NCBI GenBank assembly: GCA_963975935.1 | Contig: CAXBIQ010000009.1 | Coordinates: 74,433-138,432 of the forward strand | DNA length: 64,000 bases | Direction: 5' to 3' | DNA from: Planktosalinus sp963975935 | Lineage (GTDB): Bacteria > Bacteroidota > Bacteroidia > Flavobacteriales > Flavobacteriaceae | Shown: positions 17,916 to 26,913 of the stretch, one piece after another | Layout: each line of letters begins with the position of its first letter | How positions within the stretch are numbered: the stretch's first letter is position 1 | The notes under the pieces: model-generated | Told to the model about the DNA's origin: nothing | The model's database searches: none | The model's input: only the letters and a program-made list of their open reading frames with translations | Program-made: the position numbers and the translations under genes

Positions 17916-17959
17916 GGCAACTGCCTTATTGAAAGGCTAAAGGCCAATATGCATCTTTG
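17911..17959 (+). promoter_or_regulatory. Palindromic operator plus promoter, copy 1
   Basis: A 20-bp near-palindrome AATAGGGCAACTGCCTTATT spans 17911-17930 (16 of 20 positions symmetric). It overlaps a TTG (17929-17931), followed 20 nt later by CATCTTTG (17952-17959), one mismatch from TAnnTTTG. The same layout recurs at 19052-19100 and, with the site inverted, at 25480-25527. The palindrome centre falls about 32 nt upstream of the -7 element, the position expected for an activator of the NarL/LuxR type. Confidence 0.6.
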
Positions 17960-17986
17960 TGTTTATAAATCCTAAATAAACCAAAG

Positions 17987-18442
17987 ATGAAACCTTTATT
18001 TACTTTAATAGTTTTAGCTACAGCCTTTTTGATGATGAGTTGCAGTAGTGATGATGATAACAATGAGGAACAAAACACTTCCTGTGATACTACCTGTGCT
18101 CTTCCTGTTGCTTCAGATGAATTTCCCGCAACGGTACCTGCAGGTATTGTTGGAACTTACACGTTAACCTATATCGAAATCAACGCCGGCGGTCCATTCT
18201 CTGATGGTGATACTGCAGAATTTGAATTGACATCAGACAATAAACTGGTAGTGACTTTCGGCTCACAATGTGTTACCATTTCCAACCCGATACTCTTTGC
18301 TGAGGGAACAACTGAATCAAACTTTAGGGACAACTGTGTGTTCAATGTACTCTTCGGGGCATCAGACAATGCTAATGGTGATTTTAATGAAATCAATGTG
18401 GGCACCCTTGACTTTCAATTTTTAGGACAATTTAAAGAATAA
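17987..18442 (+). CDS. Small lipoprotein
   Basis: 151 residues with a lipoprotein signal peptide: lipobox MMSC (Cys19), followed by an acidic SSDDDNNEEQ stretch. The mature part contains four further cysteines (CDTTC, QC, NC) and looks like an all-beta fold. No family recognised. It lies 26 nt upstream of another lipoprotein gene on the same strand, so the two form a short operon behind the palindrome-bearing promoter at 17911. This operon may be controlled by the response regulator encoded at 25550 (inference from shared palindrome). Confidence 0.8.
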   Translation: MKPLFTLIVLATAFLMMSCSSDDDNNEEQNTSCDTTCALPVASDEFPATVPAGIVGTYTLTYIEINAGGPFSDGDTAEFELTSDNKLVVTFGSQCVTISNPILFAEGTTESNFRDNCVFNVLFGASDNANGDFNEINVGTLDFQFLGQFKE

Positions 18443-18468
18443 CAATTATAAACTAAAACCAATTAATT

Positions 18469-18987
18469 ATGAAAACCATGAAAAAAACAATGTATATACT
18501 GTTAATGGCATTAGCAGTAATAATTACAACTACATCTTGTAGTAAGGACGATGACGGCGGTGATGGCGGTGATGCTGCGGCCGGTATTGTAAAAGGTAAA
18601 GCTGATGGCGTTTTGGTAACTTCAACAGAGCAATTAACAACTGCGACAGTAATCAATGCTGGAGGAACTTCTACAGTAAGTATTCAAGGAACCAATATGG
18701 ATGGTAAAGGTTTCAACTTTACAATAAATGGGTTTGAAGGTGTAGGATCTTATAATATTGGCGGGGGTGCTAACGTATTCGTTGTTGCCAATTATATTGA
18801 GGGAAATGCATCTAACCCTGCAGCAACAAAAATCTGGACAGCACCTTATGATGATACTGTAGCCGGAGAAATTAACATCTCTGAATCTACAGATACTAAA
18901 ATCAAAGGAACTTTTGAATTTACAGGTAAAAATGATGATGGTACTTTCAAAGAAATTACTGAAGGTTCTTTTAATGTAAATCTTTAG
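18469..18987 (+). CDS. Small lipoprotein (DUF6252-like appearance)
   Basis: 172 residues from the first ATG; an in-frame ATG three codons later (18478) is equally plausible. The signal peptide ends in the lipobox TTSC, then SKDDDGGDGGD, an acidic glycine-rich linker. The mature part is a small beta-rich domain with the pattern GKADGVLV..., ISIQGTNMDGKGFNF-like and GTFEFTGKNDDGTFKEITEGSFNV, which resembles short flavobacterial lipoproteins of the DUF6252 kind (impression, not a search). Function unknown. A strong terminator follows at 19008. Confidence 0.8.
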   Translation: MKTMKKTMYILLMALAVIITTTSCSKDDDGGDGGDAAAGIVKGKADGVLVTSTEQLTTATVINAGGTSTVSIQGTNMDGKGFNFTINGFEGVGSYNIGGGANVFVVANYIEGNASNPAATKIWTAPYDDTVAGEINISESTDTKIKGTFEFTGKNDDGTFKEITEGSFNVNL

Positions 18988-19007
18988 AAAAAATCAGTTT
19001 GTATTTT

Positions 19008-19042
19008 AAAACCGAAAACAAATAACGTTTTCGGTTTTTTTT
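19008..19042 (+). terminator. Rho-independent terminator
   Basis: A perfect 12-bp stem AAAACCGAAAAC (19008-19019) with GTTTTCGGTTTT (19027-19038), then more T to 19042. It ends the two-lipoprotein operon. Confidence 0.85.
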
Positions 19043-19051
19043 GTTTGTACG

Positions 19052-19100
19052 AATACGGCAACTGCCTTATTGTAATGTCATTAACGATAAATGATATTTG
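19052..19100 (+). promoter_or_regulatory. Palindromic operator plus promoter, copy 2
   Basis: AATACGGCAACTGCCTTATT at 19052-19071 differs from the 17911 site by one base. As there, it runs into TTG, and 20 nt later comes GATATTTG (19093-19100), one mismatch from TAnnTTTG. The site ends 57 nt before the ATG, against 56 nt for copy 1. Site, spacing and promoter are therefore all conserved. Confidence 0.65.
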
Positions 19101-19128
19101 AATACATCAACCCTTAAACCCTATTGCG

Positions 19129-20991
19129 ATGAAATTACAAATCAATATTATCAAGTCATTATTACCCGCACTACTGCTTGTTTGTGCCGGGCAACTGTAT
19201 AGTCAGAAGGCAGAACAACCCGATTTTACGTTTGATTTAGGCGCAAAAATCAATGAAACTACCCTTACACAAGGAGGAACCCTCGTAGTTGCAACTAACG
19301 ACGGACTTGCAGGAATCAAACCCGGAGTCACCGCTCCTATCTTTAATTTTACGGATTACGGCAGGGTAAAGCCCGAAGAATTGTTTTTTGTTCCCAATGC
19401 ACCTTATGTGATGGTAGACCAAAGCGGTTTTGGCGGAATGTCTTCAAAAAAAGCTGTTATCGACTATATGTCAGGGAAAGTACTTTTCAGTACTGAAAAA
19501 AACGGATGGAAAACAGTCAATTCCTGTGACGTTATGATGCCGGAAAACAAACTGGTGGTGAGCGGGCAGCGCACTTCAAAAGAAAAATATGCAAACGCCG
19601 TGGCGGTTTATGATTTAAACACCGGTAATCAGGAAAGTTATTTCACTTTAAAAGGAAACCGCATCGTAAGCGGCAGACCCTTATTATTAAAAAACAACAT
19701 CTTGCTGCCAACAACCAAGGAAATTATCAATATTGATATGAACTCCGGAAATACTACTTGGGAAGCATCCCTTGGAGGTGTTAAATGGATGCAGGCAGAC
19801 ACCGCAGGCAAGGAAGTTTACACTTTTGAAGGAACAAACAACGGCGACACTAAAATTTCAAAAATAAGTACTACCGGCAGTATTCTCTGGCCTAAGGAAC
19901 AACGCATCAAAGGTGGCGTGAGTCGTTTTGAAATACTGCCCCAGGGCCTAGCTATAGTAAGTGATGTTGACAACAGCGATAAAAGAGGTTTGGCTAAACT
20001 TGCTTCTGCACGATCAGAATCCAGAATAGCTTTTTTGAGCGCTGCAAACGGTGAAGACCTCTGGGATAAAGCCCCCAAAACCAAAGGTTATGTGCAACAT
20101 TTTTATATTATGGATGATGGTATTCTCTTCGGAATTTATGAAGGTGGAATTAATAAAATATCTTTTGATGGTAACACCCTTTTTAAGAAACCGTTAAAAA
20201 CCGGTGAAAACATACAGGTGATGGCAGAAACACCTCAAGGGTTGATTTATATTACAGACAGCGATGCAAACATTGTAAACCTTCAAACGGGTGATCAGGT
20301 ATGGGAAAAACCATTAAAATACAAACGTGCAGATGCTGTGAGCTCAGATTTTGATGTAAAAAACAACCGGTATTTGATAAGTGCAGATGGTGAGTTACAT
20401 ACTATTGATGCAACTACCGGTGAATCAAGTGTTCTTGCAAATTCCAAGTTTGAAGGCAAGGAGGCACCTACTGGGGTTGAGGTAAGGGAGAAGGGAATAG
20501 TGCTAACTTCAGATCAAAACATAACGATGCTTGACTGGGAAGGGAATCAGGTTTTTCACAGTTATTACCGCGCTCCCGGCAAGAGTGCTTTTGGAGCCAT
20601 AATTGCAGGGGTTAGTGCCGTGGCTGCTGCAACTACTGCTATGGCATCTTATGACGCCGCAAATCAAAACAGAAACAGACTTGGAAATTACACATCCCGT
20701 GGTCAAAATTATGCTGATTTTGGAGATAGTATGGCGGCAGTTTCAGGAGCTTCGGTTGCAGAAATGTTAAAAAGGTTTACAGCTACTTCTGCCACAAAAG
20801 ATGACAGGTTTATACTTACTAAACTCGACGATGGTGTGGGTCTTGTAAAAGTGAATAAGGACGCTGGCCTTGTTACAAAAGAAATTGTCCTGAAAGATAA
20901 AAAACCGGAATACATAGTGGATGAAATTGGCGGTGTGTTGTATTACCAGGCAAACAACAGTACGATTTATGTTTATGATTTAAAAAAATAA
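19129..20991 (+). CDS. Exported beta-propeller protein (PQQ-like repeats)
   Basis: 620 residues with a signal peptide (cleavage near LYSQ). The body carries repeated short blocks typical of PQQ-like or BamB-like propellers, such as AVYDLNTGNQESYF, IINIDMNSGNTTWEASL, ANGEDLWDKAP, DANIVNLQTGDQVWEKPL and LHTIDATTGESSV. A Gly/Ala-rich hydrophobic segment at about 483-505 (FGAIIAGVSAVAAATTAMA) interrupts it and could insert in a membrane. It is probably periplasmic or outer-membrane associated, in a binding or scaffold role. It has its own palindrome-bearing promoter and terminator, next to the two-component genes. Confidence 0.8.
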   Translation: MKLQINIIKSLLPALLLVCAGQLYSQKAEQPDFTFDLGAKINETTLTQGGTLVVATNDGLAGIKPGVTAPIFNFTDYGRVKPEELFFVPNAPYVMVDQSGFGGMSSKKAVIDYMSGKVLFSTEKNGWKTVNSCDVMMPENKLVVSGQRTSKEKYANAVAVYDLNTGNQESYFTLKGNRIVSGRPLLLKNNILLPTTKEIINIDMNSGNTTWEASLGGVKWMQADTAGKEVYTFEGTNNGDTKISKISTTGSILWPKEQRIKGGVSRFEILPQGLAIVSDVDNSDKRGLAKLASARSESRIAFLSAANGEDLWDKAPKTKGYVQHFYIMDDGILFGIYEGGINKISFDGNTLFKKPLKTGENIQVMAETPQGLIYITDSDANIVNLQTGDQVWEKPLKYKRADAVSSDFDVKNNRYLISADGELHTIDATTGESSVLANSKFEGKEAPTGVEVREKGIVLTSDQNITMLDWEGNQVFHSYYRAPGKSAFGAIIAGVSAVAAATTAMASYDAANQNRNRLGNYTSRGQNYADFGDSMAAVSGASVAEMLKRFTATSATKDDRFILTKLDDGVGLVKVNKDAGLVTKEIVLKDKKPEYIVDEIGGVLYYQANNSTIYVYDLKK

Positions 20992-21041
20992 GTTGTTTGA
21001 TTGTGAGTACCTGAAATTATGGGGATGATTTTAGGGAAAGA

Positions 21042-21069
21042 AAAACCCCGAAATTTAGTTCGGGGTTTT
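21042..21069 (+). terminator. Rho-independent terminator
   Basis: An 11-bp perfect stem AAAACCCCGAA (21042-21052) with TTCGGGGTTTT (21059-21069) around a 6-nt loop, 50 nt after the propeller gene. Confidence 0.85.
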
Positions 21070-21095
21070 AATTCTATCAGTATAAATAGTGACGC

Positions 21096-21419
21096 TTGTT
21101 TATTTTATCTAAAAAAATACTTCTTGTGCATTTTTTAAATAACATTTCAATAGAAGTTATTGTCTTCAGTCTTGTTTTGCTTTTCTGCGTTATTACGTTT
21201 GGTATAAATATTTTTATAAGGCAGCAAATAACTTCTCAAAAGCAAGGGCATGAAAATCGGATGCAGGAAATCCTTGTTAAAATAAGTGCACTACAAAATC
21301 ATTTTCAGGAAAATAAAATTATTGAGCAACAATCCATAAAAAGGCAAAAAGAATTCTTCTATAAAATAGATATTATAAAAGTGAAATGTTTCCATTTAAC
21401 AAAGCAAATCAATATTTAA
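21096..21419 (+). CDS. Possible small TM plus coiled-coil protein
   Basis: 107 residues if started at the TTG at 21096; no ATG or GTG is available in frame before the membrane segment. It shows one strong hydrophobic segment at about 17-41 (ISIEVIVFSLVLLFCVITFGI), then a charged, glutamine-rich helix with heptad-like spacing (QEILVKISALQNHF). This membrane-plus-coil layout is plausible for a real small protein next to sensor kinases. TTG starts are rare in these bacteria, so the start, and even its coding status, is uncertain. No family recognised. Confidence 0.4.
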   Translation: MFILSKKILLVHFLNNISIEVIVFSLVLLFCVITFGINIFIRQQITSQKQGHENRMQEILVKISALQNHFQENKIIEQQSIKRQKEFFYKIDIIKVKCFHLTKQINI

Positions 21420-21495
21420 TAAAATTATTTATCAATGTAAACCAATGGTTTTTTTTACTAAATTTATATCAAACTAACTCTCCTCTAATGTTTTA

Positions 21496-23493
21496 ATGAT
21501 GATAAAAAAACGATACTACACTTTTGTAATTATGTTTTTTTTCTTTGCCGGACATGCACAACAACCCAAATCTATTGACAGTCTCCTTCAGGTAATCCAA
21601 ACCACATCTAACGATTCAATCAAATTGCGGTTAACAAATCAGGTTTCTTTTTATTTTATTTTTAATGATATTGAAAGAGCCGGTAAAATGCTTGATGAAG
21701 GGATAATGGATGCAAAAGAAAAGGAATTACTTTTCAGCTACAATGAACTTACAAATACAAAAGGAATCTATTTTGATGTTTCAGGTCAAAAAGACTCAGC
21801 CATACATTATTTTGGGAAAGGACTCGATTTAAGCCGGGAATATGGCTATAAAAACATTGAGCAAATGTCATTGAACAACCTGGGAATGTTCAATTGGAAT
21901 AATGGAAAATTTCAGGAAGCGCTAGATTACTTTTATCAGGCACTGGAAATGAACCAAATCAACACCCCAGAAAATATTCAAGGAGAATCGGTTTATTTAA
22001 ACAATATAGGGCTCATCTATCAGGAACTTAAGCAATACAATAAAGCCCTAGAATATCATCACAAAGCCCTCAAAATAAGGGAAGATATCAAGCTGGAATC
22101 AGAACAGGCCATTTCGCAGGCAAACATTGGCGTTTGCTTTAAAAGCCTCTCCCGGTATAAAGAAGCCGTTCAATCATATAAAAAAGCGATAGCACTGGCA
22201 AAAAGTGCAAATAGTATGAGAAACTATTATTCTTTTCATAATAACCTGGCCAATGTATATCAGGAGATGGGAAATTATGAAAAAGCAATTGTCAACTATA
22301 AAAATGCACTTGATAGACCTGTTACTCTTGGTGAAAACCCAAAGTCAGATTTAAGCATATACAGCAATTTAACAGCCGCTTACACACTGTTAAACCGGCC
22401 ACAACTTGCACTAACGTATGCAGAAAAAGGATTTGAAATAATTGATAAAGATCCCCTTCTTAAAAATTTTGCAGGCACACTTTATAAGCATGCTGCTGAA
22501 AGCAATTACTTGCTGGGCAACACCAAAAAAGGAAGTGATTATTTATCAACTTATATTTCAATCAATGACAGTATTTTTTCAAAAAACAACGCTGACGCCA
22601 TAGCAGATTTGGAAGTTAAATTCAAAACCCAGGAAAAAGACATCCAACTAGCTGAAACCAGGGCAGCACTTGCAGAAAATGAACTGAAAATGGGTAGGAA
22701 AAACCTACTCATTTATGGCACTTCAACGCTTGCATTTTTGCTGGCCATTTTGGGGTATTTGTTATACAAACAGCAAAAACTGAAAAACCGGCAATTGCAA
22801 AAAGAGAGCGAGCTAAAGGAAGCACTTAATCAAATTGCAACCCAAAACAAACTGCAGGAACAACGTCTGCGCATTTCCCGGGACCTTCACGATAATATAG
22901 GCTCTCAGCTCACTTTTATCATTTCGGCATTGGATAATATCAAATACGGATTTAAATTGCAAAATGACAAACTGGGCGATAAAATAAAAACAATAAGTGA
23001 CTTTACCTCAAACACCATTTTTGAACTCAGGGATACCATTTGGGCAATGAACAGACCTGAAATTTCACTTGAGGACCTGAAAGTACGTATTACGAATTTT
23101 ATTGATAAAGCAAGAGAGAGTTCAGGAAACATTCATTTCAATTTTAAAATTGATAATGGCATACCCGATAATACATCATTCTCCTCAGTGGAAGGCATGA
23201 ATATCTATCGCATTATTCAGGAAGCGGTACACAATGCATTAAAGTATGCTGAAGCTACAAGCATTGAGGTCAATATCAGCCTCAAAGGAAAACGGTTACT
23301 GGTCTCCGTTTCTGATGATGGTAGTGGTTTCGATCAAAATACGATATCATTCGGTAACGGCTTGAACAATATGAAGAAAAGAGCAAGCGAACTTAAAGGA
23401 AAGTTTATGATAACCACAGCAATAAAAAAAGGGACAACTATACTTGCAGTAGTTCCGGCCAATACTACAAGTACAATTAAAGAAGCTTCTTAA
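21496..23493 (+). CDS. TPR sensor histidine kinase (HisKA_3), first of pair
   Basis: 665 residues. A signal peptide (to about 21) is followed by a periplasmic array of TPR repeats (about 60-360), with blocks such as NNLGMFNWNNGKFQEALDYF and NIGLIYQELKQYNKALEYH. A membrane segment lies at about 403-425, then a coiled linker. The cytoplasmic kinase half has the HisKA_3 box RISRDLHDNIGSQ with phospho-acceptor His465 and a HATPase_c domain (NALKYA as N box, DDGSGFD as G1, GNGLNNMKKRA). It signals to a NarL/LuxR-type regulator, most likely the one at 25550. One nucleotide separates it from the second kinase. Confidence 0.92.
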   Translation: MMIKKRYYTFVIMFFFFAGHAQQPKSIDSLLQVIQTTSNDSIKLRLTNQVSFYFIFNDIERAGKMLDEGIMDAKEKELLFSYNELTNTKGIYFDVSGQKDSAIHYFGKGLDLSREYGYKNIEQMSLNNLGMFNWNNGKFQEALDYFYQALEMNQINTPENIQGESVYLNNIGLIYQELKQYNKALEYHHKALKIREDIKLESEQAISQANIGVCFKSLSRYKEAVQSYKKAIALAKSANSMRNYYSFHNNLANVYQEMGNYEKAIVNYKNALDRPVTLGENPKSDLSIYSNLTAAYTLLNRPQLALTYAEKGFEIIDKDPLLKNFAGTLYKHAAESNYLLGNTKKGSDYLSTYISINDSIFSKNNADAIADLEVKFKTQEKDIQLAETRAALAENELKMGRKNLLIYGTSTLAFLLAILGYLLYKQQKLKNRQLQKESELKEALNQIATQNKLQEQRLRISRDLHDNIGSQLTFIISALDNIKYGFKLQNDKLGDKIKTISDFTSNTIFELRDTIWAMNRPEISLEDLKVRITNFIDKARESSGNIHFNFKIDNGIPDNTSFSSVEGMNIYRIIQEAVHNALKYAEATSIEVNISLKGKRLLVSVSDDGSGFDQNTISFGNGLNNMKKRASELKGKFMITTAIKKGTTILAVVPANTTSTIKEAS

Positions 23494-23494
23494 A

Positions 23495-25480
23495 ATGAAA
23501 AAGATTCTAGTTTCAGTTCTTGTTATAACTTTGCCGTTTGGCTTTAGTATCGCTCAGGAGCAATCCAAAAATATTGACAGCTTACTTGTGGAACTTAACC
23601 GCGCCAGGGAAGATACACTTAAAGTCAACCTGTTTCACGATGTTTCAAAACACTTTATCTTAACTGATATTGACACATCCATTTATTTCTCTCAAAATGG
23701 GATTGCGCTAGCTCAAAAATTAGGTTACAGAAAGGGTGAAATGATGAACCTAAATGTACTGGGGAATTATTACGAAAACAAAACAGAATACTTCAAAGCC
23801 CTTGAAAATTATGAGAATGCCCTGATTATAGCCAAAGAAATAAACAGTACTGAAGGTTTTGCAATGTTATACAATAACATTGGCATGGTGCACATACGGC
23901 AAGGAAAATATGATAAAGCACTTCCTTTGATGTTTGATGCACTTAAAGCCGAAGAACAACTTGGAAATCAAAAGGGCATTTCACAGTCCTACAATAACAT
24001 AGGGGTTATCTATTTTTACCAGCAAAATTTTGACAGAGCCACAGAATACTTTGAAAAGTCGTTGGCGATGGAAGAAAAAATTGGCGATTCAACTGCAATC
24101 AAGCAAGCTGTAAACAACCTGGGGGCCATTTACGATTACCTGAAAAACTATCCCAAGGCCATTGAACTATATCAAAAAGCATTTGATTTAAATTCAATCC
24201 AAAATGACAAGCGCGAAATGGCAACCAATCTTCACAATATTGCCGTAGCTTTATATAATCAAGGTGATTTTTTAAATGCTGAAGAATACCACAACCGGTC
24301 ACTCGATATCAGGGAAGAAATAGGTGATATTAACGGAATAGCCTTGGCATACTTTAATTATGGCGAACTCCTCAGAAAAAATGACAGGTTACACGAAGCC
24401 AAAGCTTATTATGAAAACGGACTTCAAATTGCTGAAGAAAACGAGTTGTTAAAAGTAAAACAGCAAATCTATGCAGCATTTTCAGCAATGTATGAACAAC
24501 AGAATAACTTTGAACTCGCCAATGAATATCTATACAAATTCATCGCAGTCAAAGATTCTATACTTAACAGGGAAAACAGTGAAATTTTAGCTGAAGTCGA
24601 AACCAAATACCAAACTGAAAAGAAAGAAAAAGACCTTTTGGAATCAAGAGCCATTATTGCAGAAAATGAACTGAAGATAGGCCGGAAAAACCTTCTCATT
24701 TATGGCACTTCAGCACTGGCATTTCTGTTGGCAATACTGGGTTATTTATTGTATAACCAACAAAAACTGAAAAACCGGCAATTCCAAAAAGAGAGCGAGC
24801 TAAAGGAAGCACTTAATCAAATTGCAACCCAAAACAAGCTGCAGGAACAACGTTTGCGCATTTCCCGGGACCTTCACGATAATATAGGCTCTCAACTCAC
24901 TTTTATCATTTCGGCACTGGATAACATCAAATACGGATTCAAATTGCAAAATGACAAACTGGGGGATAAAATAAAAACAATAAGTGACTTTACCTCAAAC
25001 ACCATTTTTGAACTCAGGGATACCATCTGGGCAATGAACAGACCGGAAATTTCACTTGAAGACCTGAAAGTACGTATCACAAATTTTATGGACAAAGCAC
25101 GGGAGAGCTCAGAAAACATACAGTTCAATTTTACAATAGATAAGAATATTCCCGATGAAACTTCATTTTCCTCAGTAGAAGGCATGAATGTCTATCGCAT
25201 TATTCAGGAAGCAGTACACAATGCGTTAAAATATGCCAATGCAAGAAACATTACTGTTGAGATAAATCAATTAGAAAGCATTATTGATATTATAATAAAG
25301 GATGATGGTAGTGGATATAATATGGAAACCGTTGATATGGGCAATGGAATCAACAACATGAAAAAAAGGGCAAAAGAAATCAAGGCCCGGATTTCCATGA
25401 ACAGTCTCTTGGACTCTGGCACGACAATACATTTAAAACTTAAAAAAGCAATTCCGGACAAACTCAAAAAAGCATCTTAA
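23495..25480 (+). CDS. TPR sensor histidine kinase (HisKA_3), second of pair
   Basis: 661 residues with the same architecture as the preceding gene: signal peptide, periplasmic TPRs (about 60-370), a membrane segment near 399-421, HisKA_3 with His461 in RISRDLHDNIGSQ, and HATPase_c. The TPR halves of the two kinases differ widely, while the membrane-linker-HisKA_3 part is nearly identical in DNA (about a dozen differences over some 330 nt, counted by eye). The pattern suggests a duplication kept similar by gene conversion, giving two different sensors wired to the same output. It is followed after 69 nt by the response regulator gene. Confidence 0.92.
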   Translation: MKKILVSVLVITLPFGFSIAQEQSKNIDSLLVELNRAREDTLKVNLFHDVSKHFILTDIDTSIYFSQNGIALAQKLGYRKGEMMNLNVLGNYYENKTEYFKALENYENALIIAKEINSTEGFAMLYNNIGMVHIRQGKYDKALPLMFDALKAEEQLGNQKGISQSYNNIGVIYFYQQNFDRATEYFEKSLAMEEKIGDSTAIKQAVNNLGAIYDYLKNYPKAIELYQKAFDLNSIQNDKREMATNLHNIAVALYNQGDFLNAEEYHNRSLDIREEIGDINGIALAYFNYGELLRKNDRLHEAKAYYENGLQIAEENELLKVKQQIYAAFSAMYEQQNNFELANEYLYKFIAVKDSILNRENSEILAEVETKYQTEKKEKDLLESRAIIAENELKIGRKNLLIYGTSALAFLLAILGYLLYNQQKLKNRQFQKESELKEALNQIATQNKLQEQRLRISRDLHDNIGSQLTFIISALDNIKYGFKLQNDKLGDKIKTISDFTSNTIFELRDTIWAMNRPEISLEDLKVRITNFMDKARESSENIQFNFTIDKNIPDETSFSSVEGMNVYRIIQEAVHNALKYANARNITVEINQLESIIDIIIKDDGSGYNMETVDMGNGINNMKKRAKEIKARISMNSLLDSGTTIHLKLKKAIPDKLKKAS

Positions 25481-25527
25481 ATAAGGCAATTGCCCTATCC
25501 AAATAAAGATTATAAATTGTAAATTTA
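25480..25527 (+). promoter_or_regulatory. Palindromic operator plus possible promoter, copy 3
   Basis: AATAAGGCAATTGCCCTATC at 25480-25499 is the reverse-complement version of the 17911 site with two differences; its core GGCAATTGCC is a perfect palindrome. A weak -7 candidate TAAATTTA (25520-25527, one mismatch) lies 21 nt from the site, close to the 22 nt in copies 1 and 2. It is upstream of the response regulator gene, consistent with autoregulation. Confidence 0.5.
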
Positions 25528-25549
25528 GATTTCTAAAACCTTCAAGTCC

Positions 25550-26200
25550 ATGTCATTAAAAATAGCCATTGTTGATGATAATACATTTTTGATACACAGT
25601 ATTAAAGAAAAGCTATCCTTTTTTGATGATATTACTCTAAAACACACCTCCCTGAATGGTTCTGAACTGCTCACTAAACTGGAAGACAACCACAATATTG
25701 ATGTCATTTTAATGGATATTGAAATGCCGGTACTCAATGGCATTGAAACCACCCAAATTGTCAAACAAAAATACCCGCAAATCAAAATCATCATGCTTAC
25801 GGTTTTTGATAATGATGAAAATATTTTTAATGCTATCAAAGCTGGGGCAGACGGCTATCTGCTCAAAGAAGTCAATCCTGAACAATTGCACAAAGGTATT
25901 GTGGAAACCTTAAACGGCGGTGCTGCTATGAACCCATCCATAGCATTGAAAACGTTGAAACTGCTAAGAAATCCTATCGATATAGAAAACCCAAGGGAGA
26001 AAGAGGACATTTCGCTAACCACACGAGAGGTGGAAGTTCTGGAACAACTCAGTAAAGGACTTAGTTATACCGCCATCGCAGATAACCTCTTTCTTTCGCC
26101 CAGCACAGTAAGAAAACATATAGAAAACATCTACAAAAAACTACAAGTGCACAGCAAACTGGAAGCCGTTCAAAAAGCAAAGCGACACAATATCATCTAA
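25550..26200 (+). CDS. NarL/LuxR-family response regulator
   Basis: 216 residues. The receiver domain (1-125) has the acidic pair DD (9-10), phospho-acceptor Asp56 (ILMDIEMP), a Thr/Ser near 83 and Lys in LKEV. The C-terminal GerE/LuxR helix-turn-helix (about 148-206) reads LTTREVEVLEQLSKGLSYTAIADNL and STVRKHIENIYKKLQV. It follows the two HisKA_3 kinases, the normal partners of this family. As no other regulator lies here, both kinases probably phosphorylate it. A 20-bp palindrome upstream of this gene and of 17987 and 19129 is its best candidate binding site. Confidence 0.94.
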   Translation: MSLKIAIVDDNTFLIHSIKEKLSFFDDITLKHTSLNGSELLTKLEDNHNIDVILMDIEMPVLNGIETTQIVKQKYPQIKIIMLTVFDNDENIFNAIKAGADGYLLKEVNPEQLHKGIVETLNGGAAMNPSIALKTLKLLRNPIDIENPREKEDISLTTREVEVLEQLSKGLSYTAIADNLFLSPSTVRKHIENIYKKLQVHSKLEAVQKAKRHNII

Positions 26201-26271
26201 AACCTTTCCCAATTACTTCCGCTTTTAGGAATAAGGGTACAGATTTTGATTATTTTTACAAAAAAGATGCT

Positions 26272-26892
26272 ATGCGCAAAATAATCGTTGGTGTACTACT
26301 TACCCTTATTTTTGTTTTTGCATTCCACTACTGCGAAAACAAAAAAGAAGACAGGGAACAGCTTTCAGAACGCAGTGAACTCATTCAGCTTCAACTTCAG
26401 AATGTCGGCAAATTAATTGTGACAGAAGGCCATTTCTCTCAGGTTTTTACTTATGAAGATTCAAAAAAATACTTCTTTGATGCTGTGTCGGCAAGAAAAA
26501 AAGCCATTGTGATTGTCAACGCAAAAGTGACCGTTGCATATGACCTGAGTCAAATTGAAACATATATTGATGAAGAAAATAAAATCGTTAGTATAATATA
26601 CATTCCTGAAGAAGAAATTAATATTCACCCCACTATTGAATATTATGATGTAACCCAGGATTATCTCAACCAGTTTGAAGCAAGGGATTTTAATATTGTA
26701 AAAGGCAAAGTCGATCAACTCATACAGGAAAAAATTGAAAATTCAGGCTTAAAAGCAAATGCACAAAACAGGCTTGTTTCTGAGCTTCAGAAAATATATA
26801 TTTTGACAAATACTATGGGTTGGACGTTGAGGTTCAACAGTGAAGAAGTCCGTTCACCGGAAGTGTTTACAGAAATGAATTTATCAAATTAA
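26272..26892 (+). CDS. DUF4230 family membrane-anchored protein
   Basis: 206 residues. An N-terminal membrane segment or uncleaved signal (about 4-20) is followed by the DUF4230 pattern: LIQLQLQNVGKLIVTEGHFS, then KKAIVIVNAKVTVAYDLSQ, IPEEEINIHPTIEYYDV, and a C-terminal helix ending LTNTMGWTLRFN. The family is common in Bacteroidota and Firmicutes and has no known function; the fold resembles surface-associated domains. The protein faces the periplasm or outside. It is 22 nt upstream of the TetR gene on the same strand, so they may share a transcript. Confidence 0.85.
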   Translation: MRKIIVGVLLTLIFVFAFHYCENKKEDREQLSERSELIQLQLQNVGKLIVTEGHFSQVFTYEDSKKYFFDAVSARKKAIVIVNAKVTVAYDLSQIETYIDEENKIVSIIYIPEEEINIHPTIEYYDVTQDYLNQFEARDFNIVKGKVDQLIQEKIENSGLKANAQNRLVSELQKIYILTNTMGWTLRFNSEEVRSPEVFTEMNLSN

Positions 26893-26913
26893 AGAAGTAA
26901 CAATACACAGAGA

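Noticed and set aside
26200..26240. ACTTCCGCTTTTAGGAATAA text after the response regulator, as a decayed family A palindrome
   Set aside because: The right arm does not pair with the left; similarity could be chance.
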